A stretch of 13,523 nt of DNA from Actinomycetes bacterium (GCA_021795135.1 JAJYPT010000027.1:1-13523), one strand, 5' to 3'; shown: positions 1 through 7,447, counted from the first letter of the stretch. Notes: a model not told the origin generated them from the sequence alone. Numbers and translations: made by a program.

Positions 1-52
1 GGATTGGCTTAAGTATTTTTAGACTAGCTTTAGGTTGGAGAATGGAGAAAAA

Positions 53-229
53 GTGATTATACCTACGCCTTTTGTGATAGCTTTTTCAGCTTATTTATTT
101 TTCAAAAGCGTCCAACAGGCTTATAAGTTAAAACATAATATTTTATGGCTGCAGGCAGCTTTTTTTGCTGTAGTTCTAATACTTGCATTGGGCGACCAAT
201 TCGGTTTTATAAAGAAACCTTTTTTATAA
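53..229 (+). CDS. small two-span membrane protein, unknown function
   Basis: I do not recognise this 58-residue protein. It has two hydrophobic stretches, roughly residues 2-17 (IIPTPFVIAFSAYLFF) and 31-50 (ILWLQAAFFAVVLILALGDQ), joined by a short basic turn (KSVQQAYKLKHN) and ending in KKPFL, so it should be a small membrane hairpin. An in-frame stop at 20-22 rules out a longer gene running in from the left. I chose GTG at 53 because GGAG at 44-47 lies 5 nt before it. The upstream TTG at 35 has AGG directly abutting it, which is a poor ribosome-binding geometry. It lies 85 nt before gcvT on the same strand and could share transcription with it, but nothing ties it to glycine metabolism. It could also be a chance open frame; the hydrophobic pattern and the ribosome-binding site argue against that. 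Confidence 0.5.
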   Translation: MIIPTPFVIAFSAYLFFKSVQQAYKLKHNILWLQAAFFAVVLILALGDQFGFIKKPFL

Positions 230-301
230 ATAATAAATACGGATTGGATAAATAAGAGTGAAATTTTTTTCAATACTGCTTTTATTGAGCAATATTTCAA
301 A

Positions 302-307
302 TAAGAT
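302..307 (+). promoter_or_regulatory. candidate -10 box (TAAGAT) for leaderless gcvT
   Basis: TAAGAT fits the TAnnnT form of a -10 box and ends 7 nt before the gcvT ATG, so a transcript would start at or next to the start codon. There is no convincing ribosome-binding site in front of gcvT, which also suits a leaderless mRNA. I see no matching -35 box at 16-18 bp. The call rests on position and the missing ribosome-binding site only. Confidence 0.25.
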
Positions 308-314
308 ATTATAA

Positions 315-1388
315 ATGCCCCTAGAACAATCTTCCTTAGATCAGCTTCATCGTCAACTCAATGCCAAAATGGTTTCTTTTGGCGGTTGGGAAATGCCCCT
401 ATCTTATCCAAGTGGAACTATTAAAGAACACCTTGCTTGTCGTCAAAGTGCAGCTGTTTTTGATGTAAGTCATCTCGGTCACCTCCATATTGAAGGAGAA
501 GGTTCTTTTGAACTACTTCAAGAACAATTTTCTAATGACCTATCTAAAATATCTGTAGGCAAAGCCCAATATACTCACCTTTTAGATCCACAAGATGCTT
601 CTGTATTAGACGACATTATTATTTGGTGGTCAGGTCCCAACAGTTTTGAAGTAATGCCAAATGCTTCTAATGTAGAACGTGTCCAACAAGCATTACCTCA
701 AGCAGAAGATGTAAGACCAAATCGAGCTTTGATTGCAATACAGGGTCCTTTGGCTAGACAAGTTATGCAAAAAGTATCTCCCCAAGCCGCTGAGGTACCT
801 TATTTTGGGGTAATAAATTTTGTCTGGAACAATGTAGAATGTATGGCTGCTGGAACTGGCTACACAGGAGAAGATGGCTTGGAATGTAGCGTTCCATCTA
901 GTGTGGCACAAGAATTTTTCAATAAAGTAATTGAAGCTGGGGCAATTCCAGCAGGGTTGGGAGCTAGAGACACTTTGCGCTTAGAAGCAGGTCTTCCTTT
1001 ACATGGACATGAGTTAGGTGCTGGAATTACTCCGCTTCAAGCTGGACTTGGATGGACAGTGGGATGGTCTAAAGCTTCTTTTAGGGGCAAAGAACCTCTA
1101 GAGAAAGAAAAGAGTCAAGGAATAAAACGAAAGCTTGTGGGTCTTGTATCTTCAACCAGAAGACCGCCTAGACAAGGCTATAAAGTAATTGACGCCAAAG
1201 GAGAAAATGTAGGTTTTGTCACAAGTGGTAATTTTTCTCCTATTTTGGGCAAGGGAATAGCTTTAGCCTTTTTAGATGTTGACCATATCAATGAAACTCA
1301 GTTTGAAATTGATATGAAAACCGAAAAACAAACAGTAACGGCAATTAAGTTGCCTTTCGTTGCTAAAAAATCTTCTCAGAAATCCTAA
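315..1388 (+). CDS. gcvT: aminomethyltransferase, T protein of the glycine cleavage system
   Basis: This cytoplasmic enzyme takes the aminomethyl group from lipoylated H protein, releases ammonia and makes 5,10-methylene-tetrahydrofolate. At 357 residues it has normal GcvT length. Family blocks are visible in order: FGGWEMPLSYPSGTIKEHLA (22-41), FDVSHLG (49-55), NDLSKISVGKAQYTHLL (74-90), VLDDIIIW (97-104, containing the aspartate thought to be the folate-site catalytic acid), GYTGEDGLE (182-190), GARDTLRLEAGLPLHGHEL (216-234) and TSGNFSPILGKGIALAFL (303-320). The ATG at 315 keeps the full N-terminal LHxxLNAKM block; no good ribosome-binding site precedes it, so leaderless translation is possible. 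It is first in a three-gene operon, 14 nt before gcvPA. All expected blocks are present, so it should be active. Confidence 0.95.
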   Translation: MPLEQSSLDQLHRQLNAKMVSFGGWEMPLSYPSGTIKEHLACRQSAAVFDVSHLGHLHIEGEGSFELLQEQFSNDLSKISVGKAQYTHLLDPQDASVLDDIIIWWSGPNSFEVMPNASNVERVQQALPQAEDVRPNRALIAIQGPLARQVMQKVSPQAAEVPYFGVINFVWNNVECMAAGTGYTGEDGLECSVPSSVAQEFFNKVIEAGAIPAGLGARDTLRLEAGLPLHGHELGAGITPLQAGLGWTVGWSKASFRGKEPLEKEKSQGIKRKLVGLVSSTRRPPRQGYKVIDAKGENVGFVTSGNFSPILGKGIALAFLDVDHINETQFEIDMKTEKQTVTAIKLPFVAKKSSQKS

Positions 1389-1402
1389 CGAGGAAGCGAC
1401 TT

Positions 1403-2746
1403 ATGCCTAATTACATTCCACACAGTGATGATGAAATCCAACAAATGCTTTCATTTATTGGTCTCAATAACGTTGATGAATTGTTTAATATGATTCCAGA
1501 TGCCCTCAAGGTAAAAGGGGAATTGAATCTTGGTCGTGCTATGTCTGAGCCCGATATAGCAAAAACCTTTAGATCTTTTGCTAAGAGAAATTCTTCAGTT
1601 GAAGATTTAGTTTGTTTTGCAGGTGGGGGATCTTATGATCACGACATCGCAGCTGTTACTTCTTCTGTGGGCTCTAGATCTGAATTTGTTACTTCTTATA
1701 CTCCTTACCAGCCCGAAGTCTCTCAAGGAGTACTACAAGCTCTGTTTGAATTTCAAACTCTCATATCTAGAATTTCAGGGTTAGAGGTCTCAAATGCTTC
1801 TTTGTATGATGGGGCAAGTGCTTGTGTTGAAGCTGCCAATCTAACCACAGCCGCTACTGGTAGGTCTGGGATTTGGCTTTCGGGGGGACTTAATCCTAAT
1901 TGGGCTCAAGTTGTAAGAACTTTTGCTAGTGGAAGTGGGCAAGAGATTTCAAAAACAACTTTATCAAATGGTAAAACAAATTGGGATAGCTTGAAAGGCT
2001 CTGAGCCTCCTGCTGCTTTGTTAGTTCAGTATCCTAATTATTTAGGAATAATAGAAGATCTAAAACTTGCTCGCCAAGTTGCAGATTCTTTAGGGGCAAT
2101 GCTTATAGTTGCTTATGATCCAATTGCTATGTCTATATTAGAATCTCCTGGTAAGTATGCAGATGTTGCAGTTGCAGAGGGTCAATCTTTAGGAGTTCCT
2201 CTAAGTTTTGGTGGACCTTATTTGGGTCTTTTCTCAGTCAAAAAAGACCTTGTAAGAAGGCTACCTGGTCGATTAATTGGTGAAACTGTAGATGTGGAAT
2301 CTAAAAAGGGATACGTAAGTACCCTTAGAGCCAGAGAACAAGATATTAGGAGAGAAAGAGCTTCTTCCAACGTATGTACTAATCAAACTCTTATGGCAAT
2401 AGCTGCTGCTATACAAATGAGTTGGCTTGGAACGGGAGGGATAAGACAAGCAGCTACTATGACAGCAAAAGCAGCTTATTACTGTCAACAGTTAGCAATA
2501 CAGATTCCGGGGGTAAAGATGGTATCTGATTCTGCTTTTTATAAAGAGTTTGCTCTAAATTTACCCATAAGTGCTGAAGTGGCAGTTGAGAGACTTCTAG
2601 AAGAAGGCTTTTTGGCTGGAATAGCTCTAAGCCAAGGTTTTGAAGACACAGAGTTTGAAGATTCTTTATTGATCTGTGTTACAGAAAAAAGAACCAGACA
2701 AGAAATAGAAAGTTTCATCGCAAGTTTAGAAAAGGTAGTTGCATAA
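1403..2746 (+). CDS. gcvPA: glycine dehydrogenase (decarboxylating) subunit 1, P protein alpha half
   Basis: This is the N-terminal half of a split P protein. With GcvPB it forms the PLP enzyme that decarboxylates glycine and passes the aminomethyl group to the lipoyl arm of H protein. The 447-residue length is usual for GcvPA. Diagnostic blocks are LNLGRAMSEPDI (41-52), FAGGGSYDHDIAAVTSSV (72-89), FVTSYTPYQPEVSQGVLQAL (95-114), SLGVPLSFGGPYLGLF (262-277), LPGRLIGETVD (287-297) and RAREQDIRRERASSNVCTNQ (309-328). As expected for this half there is no PLP lysine. GAGGA at 1390-1394 sits 8 nt before the ATG. The stop codon overlaps the gcvPB start (TAATG), indicating coupled translation that would help keep the two subunits balanced. 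Confidence 0.96.
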   Translation: MPNYIPHSDDEIQQMLSFIGLNNVDELFNMIPDALKVKGELNLGRAMSEPDIAKTFRSFAKRNSSVEDLVCFAGGGSYDHDIAAVTSSVGSRSEFVTSYTPYQPEVSQGVLQALFEFQTLISRISGLEVSNASLYDGASACVEAANLTTAATGRSGIWLSGGLNPNWAQVVRTFASGSGQEISKTTLSNGKTNWDSLKGSEPPAALLVQYPNYLGIIEDLKLARQVADSLGAMLIVAYDPIAMSILESPGKYADVAVAEGQSLGVPLSFGGPYLGLFSVKKDLVRRLPGRLIGETVDVESKKGYVSTLRAREQDIRRERASSNVCTNQTLMAIAAAIQMSWLGTGGIRQAATMTAKAAYYCQQLAIQIPGVKMVSDSAFYKEFALNLPISAEVAVERLLEEGFLAGIALSQGFEDTEFEDSLLICVTEKRTRQEIESFIASLEKVVA

Positions 2747-4278
2747 TGATTTCTCCTGGTGCAGGTAAAGCCTCTAGTTCTCCATTGATGGGCAATGATT
2801 CAGAACCTACTATTTTTGAATATTCTCATCGTGGTCGTAAGTCTTGGTCTTTTGCCGATACTGACATACCTGACATAGAACTAGATTCTATTATCCCTCC
2901 TCAATATCAACGTCAAGAGCCATTAGAGTTAGTTGAGATGTCAGAAAGAGACATTGTCGCTCATTTTACTAGGCTATCTCAACGAAATTATGCTGTAGAT
3001 GTAGGTGCTTATCCTTTGGGATCTTGCACAATGAAATATAATCCTAAAATATTTGATTATATAGCTACTTTGGCTGGTGTCTCTGCAGTTCACCCGGCAA
3101 CTCCTGCTTCATCTATTCAAGGTTGGCTTGAACTGATGGTAAATTTTGAAACTTCTTTGTGTGAAATTACTGGAATGGCAGCTGCAACTTTACAACCTGC
3201 TGCTGGAGCCGCTGGGGAAATGACTGGATTATTGTTGATGAGAGCTTGGCATAACCATATGGGTCAAAATAGGAAAAAAGTTCTTATCCCGGATTCTGCT
3301 CACGGCACCAATCCTGCTTCAGTCCGACTTGGAGGGTATGAAGTTGTCACAGTTCCTTCAAACTCTAAAGGTCTAGTAGATCTTGAAGTTCTTAAAGATC
3401 TACTAGATGAAGATGTAGCTGGAATTATGCTTACCAATCCAAATACTTTGGGACTTTATGAAGAAGAAATTGCTCAAATTGCTAAAGCCGTTCATGAAGT
3501 TGGAGGATTGCTTTATTATGATGGAGCAAATCTAAATGCTATTTTAGGAGTCATAAGACCAGGAGATATGGGTTTTGATATTGTCCATGTCAATGTTCAT
3601 AAAACCTTTGCTACTCCTCACGGGGGAGGAGGTCCAGGGGCTGGACCTGTTGCCGTGAGTGAAAAACTTATTCCTTTTCTACCAGGTCCTCGTCCTGTCA
3701 GACTTGAAAATGACTCGGTTTTAAAGTTCGGATGGCAACAGATGCCATCTACTTCAATTGGACGTCTTCATAGCTGGCATGGAAATGCTGTAGTAATTGC
3801 AAGGGCCTATGGGTATCTGTTGGCAAATGGTGCTGAAGGATTGAGAAAAGTAGCCAACACAGCAGTCCTAAATGCTAATTGGCTTCGTCATAGGTTGAGA
3901 GGAATTTATGAAATTCCTTTTGACCGTCCTAATATGCATGAATTTATTGCCTCTATTGGCAAAGAAAAGCGCAAAGCTGGACTACATGCAATGGATGTGG
4001 CAAAAATGCTATTAGAACAAGGATTTCATGCCCCTACAATCAATTTTCCTCTCATTGTAGAAGAAGCTTTGATGATAGAACCTACAGAAACCGAAAGTCC
4101 CCAAACTTTGGAGCAATTAGCTCAAGCTTTTGAACAAGTTGCAAAACAAATGCAAGATAGCGGTACTGAAATTGCTCATCAAGCTCCTCGCAATACTCCT
4201 GTTAGGCGCCTAGATGAAGCAAGAGCAGCAAGAAAATTGATTCAGACTTGGGACGCTAATCAGACTTTGCAGAATTGA
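2746..4278 (+). CDS. gcvPB: glycine dehydrogenase (decarboxylating) subunit 2, P protein beta half with PLP lysine
   Basis: This is the C-terminal, PLP-carrying half of the split P protein. The cofactor lysine is K286 in HVNVHKTFATPHGGGGPGAG (281-300). Other family blocks are YPLGSCTMKYNPK (89-101), DSAHGTNPASVRLGG (183-197), MLTNPNTLGLYE (228-239), YYDGANLNAI (257-266) and APTINFPLIVEEALMIEPTE (429-448). At 510 residues it is slightly longer than many GcvPB proteins, with extra sequence at the N-terminus (about 1-22) and a charged C-terminal tail after residue 470. Its ATG overlaps the gcvPA stop by one base; AAAGG near 2731-2735 is a distant ribosome-binding site, so coupling probably matters. 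It is the last gene of the operon: gcvH and lpd are absent and must be supplied elsewhere. Confidence 0.96.
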   Translation: MISPGAGKASSSPLMGNDSEPTIFEYSHRGRKSWSFADTDIPDIELDSIIPPQYQRQEPLELVEMSERDIVAHFTRLSQRNYAVDVGAYPLGSCTMKYNPKIFDYIATLAGVSAVHPATPASSIQGWLELMVNFETSLCEITGMAAATLQPAAGAAGEMTGLLLMRAWHNHMGQNRKKVLIPDSAHGTNPASVRLGGYEVVTVPSNSKGLVDLEVLKDLLDEDVAGIMLTNPNTLGLYEEEIAQIAKAVHEVGGLLYYDGANLNAILGVIRPGDMGFDIVHVNVHKTFATPHGGGGPGAGPVAVSEKLIPFLPGPRPVRLENDSVLKFGWQQMPSTSIGRLHSWHGNAVVIARAYGYLLANGAEGLRKVANTAVLNANWLRHRLRGIYEIPFDRPNMHEFIASIGKEKRKAGLHAMDVAKMLLEQGFHAPTINFPLIVEEALMIEPTETESPQTLEQLAQAFEQVAKQMQDSGTEIAHQAPRNTPVRRLDEARAARKLIQTWDANQTLQN

Positions 4279-4555
4279 ATAAAATTTAAGTATCTATTTT
4301 TACAAAATTGGATCTTGAGAAAATGATGTTCACCTTATTGCGATGGTTATAATTATGACTATCATCTTTTAATGAGACGGACTCAATGAAAAAATGTACG
4401 TTGTGTAGTGTTTGAAATATTGTTAATTGATTGTGCTGGCAGCGGCTAAAACCTCTGACTGAAATCATATTGACCTATTTTCCAAAATAAACGAGGCTAA
4501 ACCTAAAATATTGCCGTCATTGACTCTTGGGACTTTAGTTGTTGGATTGGAGTAG
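4279..4555. other. intergenic region between convergent gcvPB and regulator gene
   Basis: This spacer separates the end of gcvPB (plus strand) from the end of the regulator gene (minus strand). I see no convincing protein gene or structured RNA. The only notable element is a weak hairpin with a short T run at 4342-4370. A 60-codon minus-strand frame (4286-4468) is open but has a composition rich in H, N and S and a weak ribosome-binding site, so I do not call it. Confidence 0.5.
4342..4370 (+). terminator. weak candidate terminator after the gcv operon
   Basis: GATGGT (4342-4347) can pair with ATCATC (4361-4366) through one G-U pair across a 13-nt loop, and TTTT follows at 4367-4370. The stem is short and AT-rich, so this is weak as an intrinsic terminator. 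It is the only terminator-like structure I see within 280 nt of gcvPB. Confidence 0.25.
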
Positions 4556-5557
4556 TCAAATTTCAACCTTATGAGAAATTTCATTAGGTTGAAATGCAAG
4601 AGGTACTATGTCTGGATCTTCTTTGACAGAAATAATATGAAAGTTTTGTCCCCAAGCTACTGCATCTTGGCGGGTGTGTACTTGAGCTTTTTGCATAATG
4701 TTTGCCGCATGGGCTCTTACTGTTCCTTCACTTACATGTAGTAGTTGGGAAATTTCCCTATAAGAGTGGAATTCAGCCATTAGCTGAAGAATTTCTCTTT
4801 CTCTTGGGGTTAGTAAATTCAAGTTGCGGATATGGTTTTGTATTTTATCAGCTACTTCTTGAGCTAATTTTTCACAATTTAGTGATGAGCTATTTGGAGT
4901 ACAGCTTTTAGATATCAGCTCTTCGATATATGCTCTTTCAGGCGATCTTATAACTACATTGTTATTGGTAAGTATTTGTTCAATAACAATGGTCATGACT
5001 TTATGTATTTGTTGTTTTAGCTTGATTGAATAATTTTGAGAATAATCTCTTTGTTCTAATAACCAACTAATAAATAGACAAACAAGTACTACTACGCTTA
5101 GATAAATGGGTCTAGTTAGGTAATAACTACCAAGTCCCAAATGAATCAGTTCTAATCTGCGCAACAGTACTAGGCCTGCAATAAAGCCTAATACTTTTAT
5201 TGCAAGCGATCTATTAGAAGCTATAAGTACAGATTCCAATATTGGAACTGGTATAAGAGATAGAGCCATAGCGTGAGGATTAGATATATATAAAAAATAT
5301 ATGAATGATGCATATAAACAATCTCTTATAAAAACAGCTCTAGAAACTTTTCCAAGATGAAGGTCTGAAGATCCTTTATATATTTGGAACAAAATGTCTA
5401 TTAAAGATATAACTCCTATTGCTCCAAATCCTTGGTAGTACTTGGGACTAGATATGGCTTCTAAAAAGCAACTAAAAGGAATAACAAGACGTAGTAATGA
5501 CAGTAATGAATATTTAGACATATTCCACTGATTGAATTTTGTATCTTTGATTGTCAT
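4556..5557 (-). CDS. membrane-bound LuxR/NarL-type transcriptional regulator (regulator A)
   Basis: About the first 170 residues hold five or six hydrophobic spans (roughly 18-36, 45-61, 76-92, 97-114, 119-140 and 151-168). A linker with helical, coiled-coil-like character follows (about 175-245), then a LuxR-type helix-turn-helix starting at LLTPREREILQLMA (about 248-261), with recognition-helix region VSEGTVRAHAANIMQKA. There is no receiver or kinase domain, so this looks like a one-component regulator that reads a membrane signal and binds DNA itself; the signal is unknown. GTG at 5560 and ATG at 5557 are adjacent starts; I prefer the ATG. AAAGGA at 5580-5575 lies somewhat far upstream. 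The gene is divergent from the PQQ-propeller lipoprotein, its likeliest target besides itself. After the helix-turn-helix it has an unusual tail of about 30 residues, whose codons form a hairpin. Confidence 0.85.
   Translation of the reverse strand: MTIKDTKFNQWNMSKYSLLSLLRLVIPFSCFLEAISSPKYYQGFGAIGVISLIDILFQIYKGSSDLHLGKVSRAVFIRDCLYASFIYFLYISNPHAMALSLIPVPILESVLIASNRSLAIKVLGFIAGLVLLRRLELIHLGLGSYYLTRPIYLSVVVLVCLFISWLLEQRDYSQNYSIKLKQQIHKVMTIVIEQILTNNNVVIRSPERAYIEELISKSCTPNSSSLNCEKLAQEVADKIQNHIRNLNLLTPREREILQLMAEFHSYREISQLLHVSEGTVRAHAANIMQKAQVHTRQDAVAWGQNFHIISVKEDPDIVPLAFQPNEISHKVEI
4560..4595. repeat. 10-bp perfect inverted repeat covering the 3' end of the regulator A gene
   Basis: ATTTCAACCT (4560-4569) and AGGTTGAAAT (4586-4595) are perfect inverted copies. 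Inside them, after one mismatch, ATGA (4571-4574) and TCAT (4581-4584) also pair, so the hairpin continues. It encodes the last residues of the minus-strand regulator and reaches almost to its stop codon. No T run follows on either strand, so it is not a standard intrinsic terminator. A role in mRNA 3' stability or a chance structure are both possible. Confidence 0.5.
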
Positions 5558-5587
5558 CACGTCTATATTTAATATCCTTTTCTTACC

Positions 5588-5626
5588 AAGAGCTACAAAA
5601 ATTATAATATGTTTTCACCAGCTCTT
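5588..5626. repeat. inverted repeat AAGAGCT/AGCTCTT flanking the regulator A -10 box
   Basis: AAGAGCT (5588-5594) and AGCTCTT (5620-5626) are perfect 7-bp inverted copies with 25 bp between them. The midpoint is at 5607, beside the TATAAT box at 5601-5606 (minus strand). Arms on both sides of a promoter, about three helical turns apart, would suit a repressor or autoregulatory site. This is inference from position. Confidence 0.4.
5601..5606 (-). promoter_or_regulatory. consensus -10 box (TATAAT) for regulator A
   Basis: Read on the minus strand, this is a perfect TATAAT. A transcript would start near 5594, giving a leader of about 35 nt that contains AAAGGA. I see no good -35 box at the normal spacing, so activation by a bound protein is possible. 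Confidence 0.4.
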
Positions 5627-5641
5627 ATATCCAATCTAGAG

Positions 5642-5677
5642 CCTTCTTAGATATAAACTTTACCTTCTTAGTATAAA
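5642..5677. repeat. two tandem direct repeats CCTTCTTAG(A)TATAAA, 21 bp apart
   Basis: CCTTCTTAGATATAAA (5642-5657) and CCTTCTTAGTATAAA (5663-5677) differ by one inserted base. The shared 9-mers start exactly 21 bp apart, so they lie on the same face of the helix, two turns apart. They sit between the divergent regulator A and lipoprotein genes and are about 60 and 80 bp upstream of the putative lipoprotein transcription start. This is the geometry of a tandem activator-binding site, with regulator A the obvious candidate protein. Confidence 0.55.
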
Positions 5678-5715
5678 TCAGAAGCCTAAAAAAGACCTAC
5701 TCAATTTTGCAAAGT

Positions 5716-5721
5716 TATAGT
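5716..5721 (+). promoter_or_regulatory. candidate -10 box (TATAGT) for the propeller lipoprotein gene
   Basis: TATAGT matches the -10 consensus at five of six positions and would start transcription near 5728, leaving a leader of about 53 nt before the ATG at 5781. No recognisable -35 box lies at 16-18 bp upstream, which would fit an activator-dependent promoter served by the repeats at 5642-5677. Confidence 0.3.
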
Positions 5722-5780
5722 TCTGCCAATCGTATTTTTGCTCTATTTATTTATAGACTTCTAAGGAGAACAAAAATTAT

Positions 5781-7313
5781 ATGAATTTGACTAAAAAGTT
5801 TTTAAAGATATCTTCTATTGGCCTTATTGGAACATCTCTCGCAGCTTGTGGAACAATTGCTACGACTACAACAGGCCCAACAGGCGGAACAGCAAATAAT
5901 AAATCTATGCTTTCTCGACTGATTCAGAATCCATTTTCTCGTATAGCCTTACCTCAAAACTTGCCTACGAAAAAAAATACTATTGGCTTTCCTTCTAGTT
6001 GGTCTCATGCTTATGCTAATTCAGCTCATAATTCTGCATTTGCGGTTCCAGCCAATTCCCCTTCATGGCTCAAAAAAGGAGTAAGCTGGAATTTTGCAGA
6101 AGCAAGAGCTTGGCCTTTATCTAATAACAATGCTTATGGAACTAAAACCTACGGCTCGCGAAGTGCTTTACCTACTATGACTCAATTTTATGGTAATTCA
6201 ACTGGAGTAAGTGCTGTTGGAGGAGTTATTTATGGCGAAAGCGATGATCAGTTTGCCTATGCTGTAAATGCCCAAACTGGAAAACTAATCTGGAGAAGCA
6301 GTCCAGTGGGGAACCATTTGATGGGAGATCCTGTAGTTTCTAATGGGATAGTTTATATTTCGTCGGGAAGTGTCGGATTTAATTTTTCAGCTGTACAAAA
6401 ATTTGCTGCTCATCAACCTGCTATAAGAGGCGAACATGTTAGTTTCAACGGGGTTTATGCTTTAAATGCAAAAACTGGAAAATTGATATGGCATTTTGGA
6501 ACAGTAGGTGAGTCAATGGCAACACCTGTAGTAAAAGGTGGAGTAATATACTTTGCCACTGGAAGTGGTCATATCCATGCTTTAAATGCAAAAACTGGAA
6601 AAAGTATTTGGGATACTTTTGTTGGAGGCATAGACAATATGTCTAGTCCAAGTGTATTAAATGGCAAAGTATATGTAGCTTTATCTGTTCCAGGATGGCT
6701 ATATGCTTTAAATTCTTCTACAGGTAAAGTATTGTGGAAAACAACACAACCAGGAGTTGTCAATACTGGTATGGGAGATGTTTCTCCTGCTGTATATAAA
6801 AATATAGTGGTAACAGATGCAGTTGCTGATCCTAAGACAATAGGTGGTAAAAAAACCCTCAATACTGTTTTGTTTGCAACTAATGCAACTACTGGAAAAA
6901 TATTGTGGACAACAAAGATGGGTAGAGGACCTCTTCCACCAGCTTTCAAAGGTGGAGTACCTACTATTTATGGCAATAGCGTCTATGTTGGAAGTCCCAC
7001 AACTAGTGTCTATAAAAGTTATAATCTTCAAACAGGTAAACTCTTATGGACATGGCATGTTCCAAATGCAGGCCCTGCTGGGGCTGGACGCGGAGCTCCT
7101 ACTTATTACAAAGGAGCCTTGTATGTATCTACTGGACCTAATGTATATTCTTTGAATCCAAAAACTGGAACAGTTATTGGACAAGAAAACCTAGGAGGAC
7201 GTTTTGGTATTGTCAATCCAGTAATTGTAGGTGGAACAATATATTTAGCAAATTCTTGGGATTGGTTGATGGCTACTCCTGTAGCCAAGGTAAATCCTAA
7301 CTATAAAGCCTAA
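5781..7313 (+). CDS. lipoprotein with seven-repeat PQQ-type beta-propeller
   Basis: The N-terminus has a lipoprotein signal: basic residues, a hydrophobic run, then lipobox LAAC with C23 as the lipidated cysteine. The low-complexity linker TIATTTTGPTGG follows. Seven copies of the [YH]ALNAxTGKxxW blade motif are visible near residues 159-171, 225-237, 265-277, 307-319, 364-376, 414-423 and 455-467, enough for a closed seven- or eight-blade propeller. It should be a membrane-tethered extracytoplasmic protein. This fold occurs in quinoprotein dehydrogenases and in BamB-like scaffold proteins; I see no metal or quinone active-site signature, so a structural or binding role is as likely as an enzyme. 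AAGGAG at 5763-5768 precedes the ATG by 12 nt. It is divergent from membrane regulator A. The gene appears to be monocistronic, ending at the hairpin at 7388-7447. Confidence 0.88.
   Translation: MNLTKKFLKISSIGLIGTSLAACGTIATTTTGPTGGTANNKSMLSRLIQNPFSRIALPQNLPTKKNTIGFPSSWSHAYANSAHNSAFAVPANSPSWLKKGVSWNFAEARAWPLSNNNAYGTKTYGSRSALPTMTQFYGNSTGVSAVGGVIYGESDDQFAYAVNAQTGKLIWRSSPVGNHLMGDPVVSNGIVYISSGSVGFNFSAVQKFAAHQPAIRGEHVSFNGVYALNAKTGKLIWHFGTVGESMATPVVKGGVIYFATGSGHIHALNAKTGKSIWDTFVGGIDNMSSPSVLNGKVYVALSVPGWLYALNSSTGKVLWKTTQPGVVNTGMGDVSPAVYKNIVVTDAVADPKTIGGKKTLNTVLFATNATTGKILWTTKMGRGPLPPAFKGGVPTIYGNSVYVGSPTTSVYKSYNLQTGKLLWTWHVPNAGPAGAGRGAPTYYKGALYVSTGPNVYSLNPKTGTVIGQENLGGRFGIVNPVIVGGTIYLANSWDWLMATPVAKVNPNYKA
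6457..6602 (+). repeat. 26-bp exact direct repeat inside the propeller gene
   Basis: The stretches 6457-6482 and 6577-6602 are identical over 26 bases and start exactly 120 bp (40 codons) apart. They encode the blade motif HALNAKTGK/YALNAKTGK of blades 2 and 3. Identity at synonymous positions suggests a recent blade duplication or gene conversion, although the sequence between the copies has diverged. A related but degenerate copy lies near 6702. Confidence 0.8.
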
Positions 7314-7354
7314 TTAGTAAAAAAATATTTGAATGAGATAACAGTTTTTATTAT

Positions 7355-7383
7355 TTGTCATCATCTAGACATATTCTTGTAAT
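7355..7383 (+). promoter_or_regulatory. promoter for the 50-residue small protein gene
   Basis: TTGTCA (7355-7360) and TGTAAT (7378-7383) each match the sigma-70 consensus at five of six positions and are separated by exactly 17 bp. Transcription would start near 7390, at the left foot of the hairpin at 7388-7447 and about 100 nt before the small TTG-start gene. It is one of the best-spaced promoters I see in the window. Confidence 0.45.
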
Positions 7384-7387
7384 AATC

Positions 7388-7447
7388 AACCTATATCGTG
7401 AATCTTGATACTAAAAACTAGTTGAGATTCACGATATTTAGGTTTTT
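7388..7447 (+). terminator. terminator-like hairpin after the lipoprotein gene, also in the leader of the small gene
   Basis: ATATCGTGAATCT (7393-7405) pairs perfectly over 13 bp with AGATTCACGATAT (7425-7437). Below a two-base bulge the stem continues, AACCT (7388-7392) with AGGTT (7440-7444), and a run of five T lies at 7443-7447. This is a good intrinsic terminator for the lipoprotein mRNA, which ends 75 nt upstream. Because the promoter at 7355-7383 starts just before it, the same hairpin would also be the first structure in the small gene's transcript and could attenuate it. Confidence 0.75.

Noticed and set aside
35..52. TTG start at 35 for the first small membrane protein
   Set aside because: AGG directly abuts the TTG with no spacing; GTG at 53 has GGAG at 5 nt and still includes both hydrophobic spans.
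285..312. TTGAGC, 16 bp, TATTAT as a promoter for gcvT
   Set aside because: Transcription would start inside the gene, near 319, downstream of the start codon needed for the conserved N-terminus.
4286..4468. 60-codon minus-strand frame downstream of regulator A
   Set aside because: Weak ribosome-binding site, composition rich in H, N and S with no hydrophobic core or motif, and no supporting context.
6569..7031. Two overlapping minus-strand frames inside the propeller gene
   Set aside because: They are shadows of the blade repeats; the plus-strand protein has clear repeated motifs and they have none.
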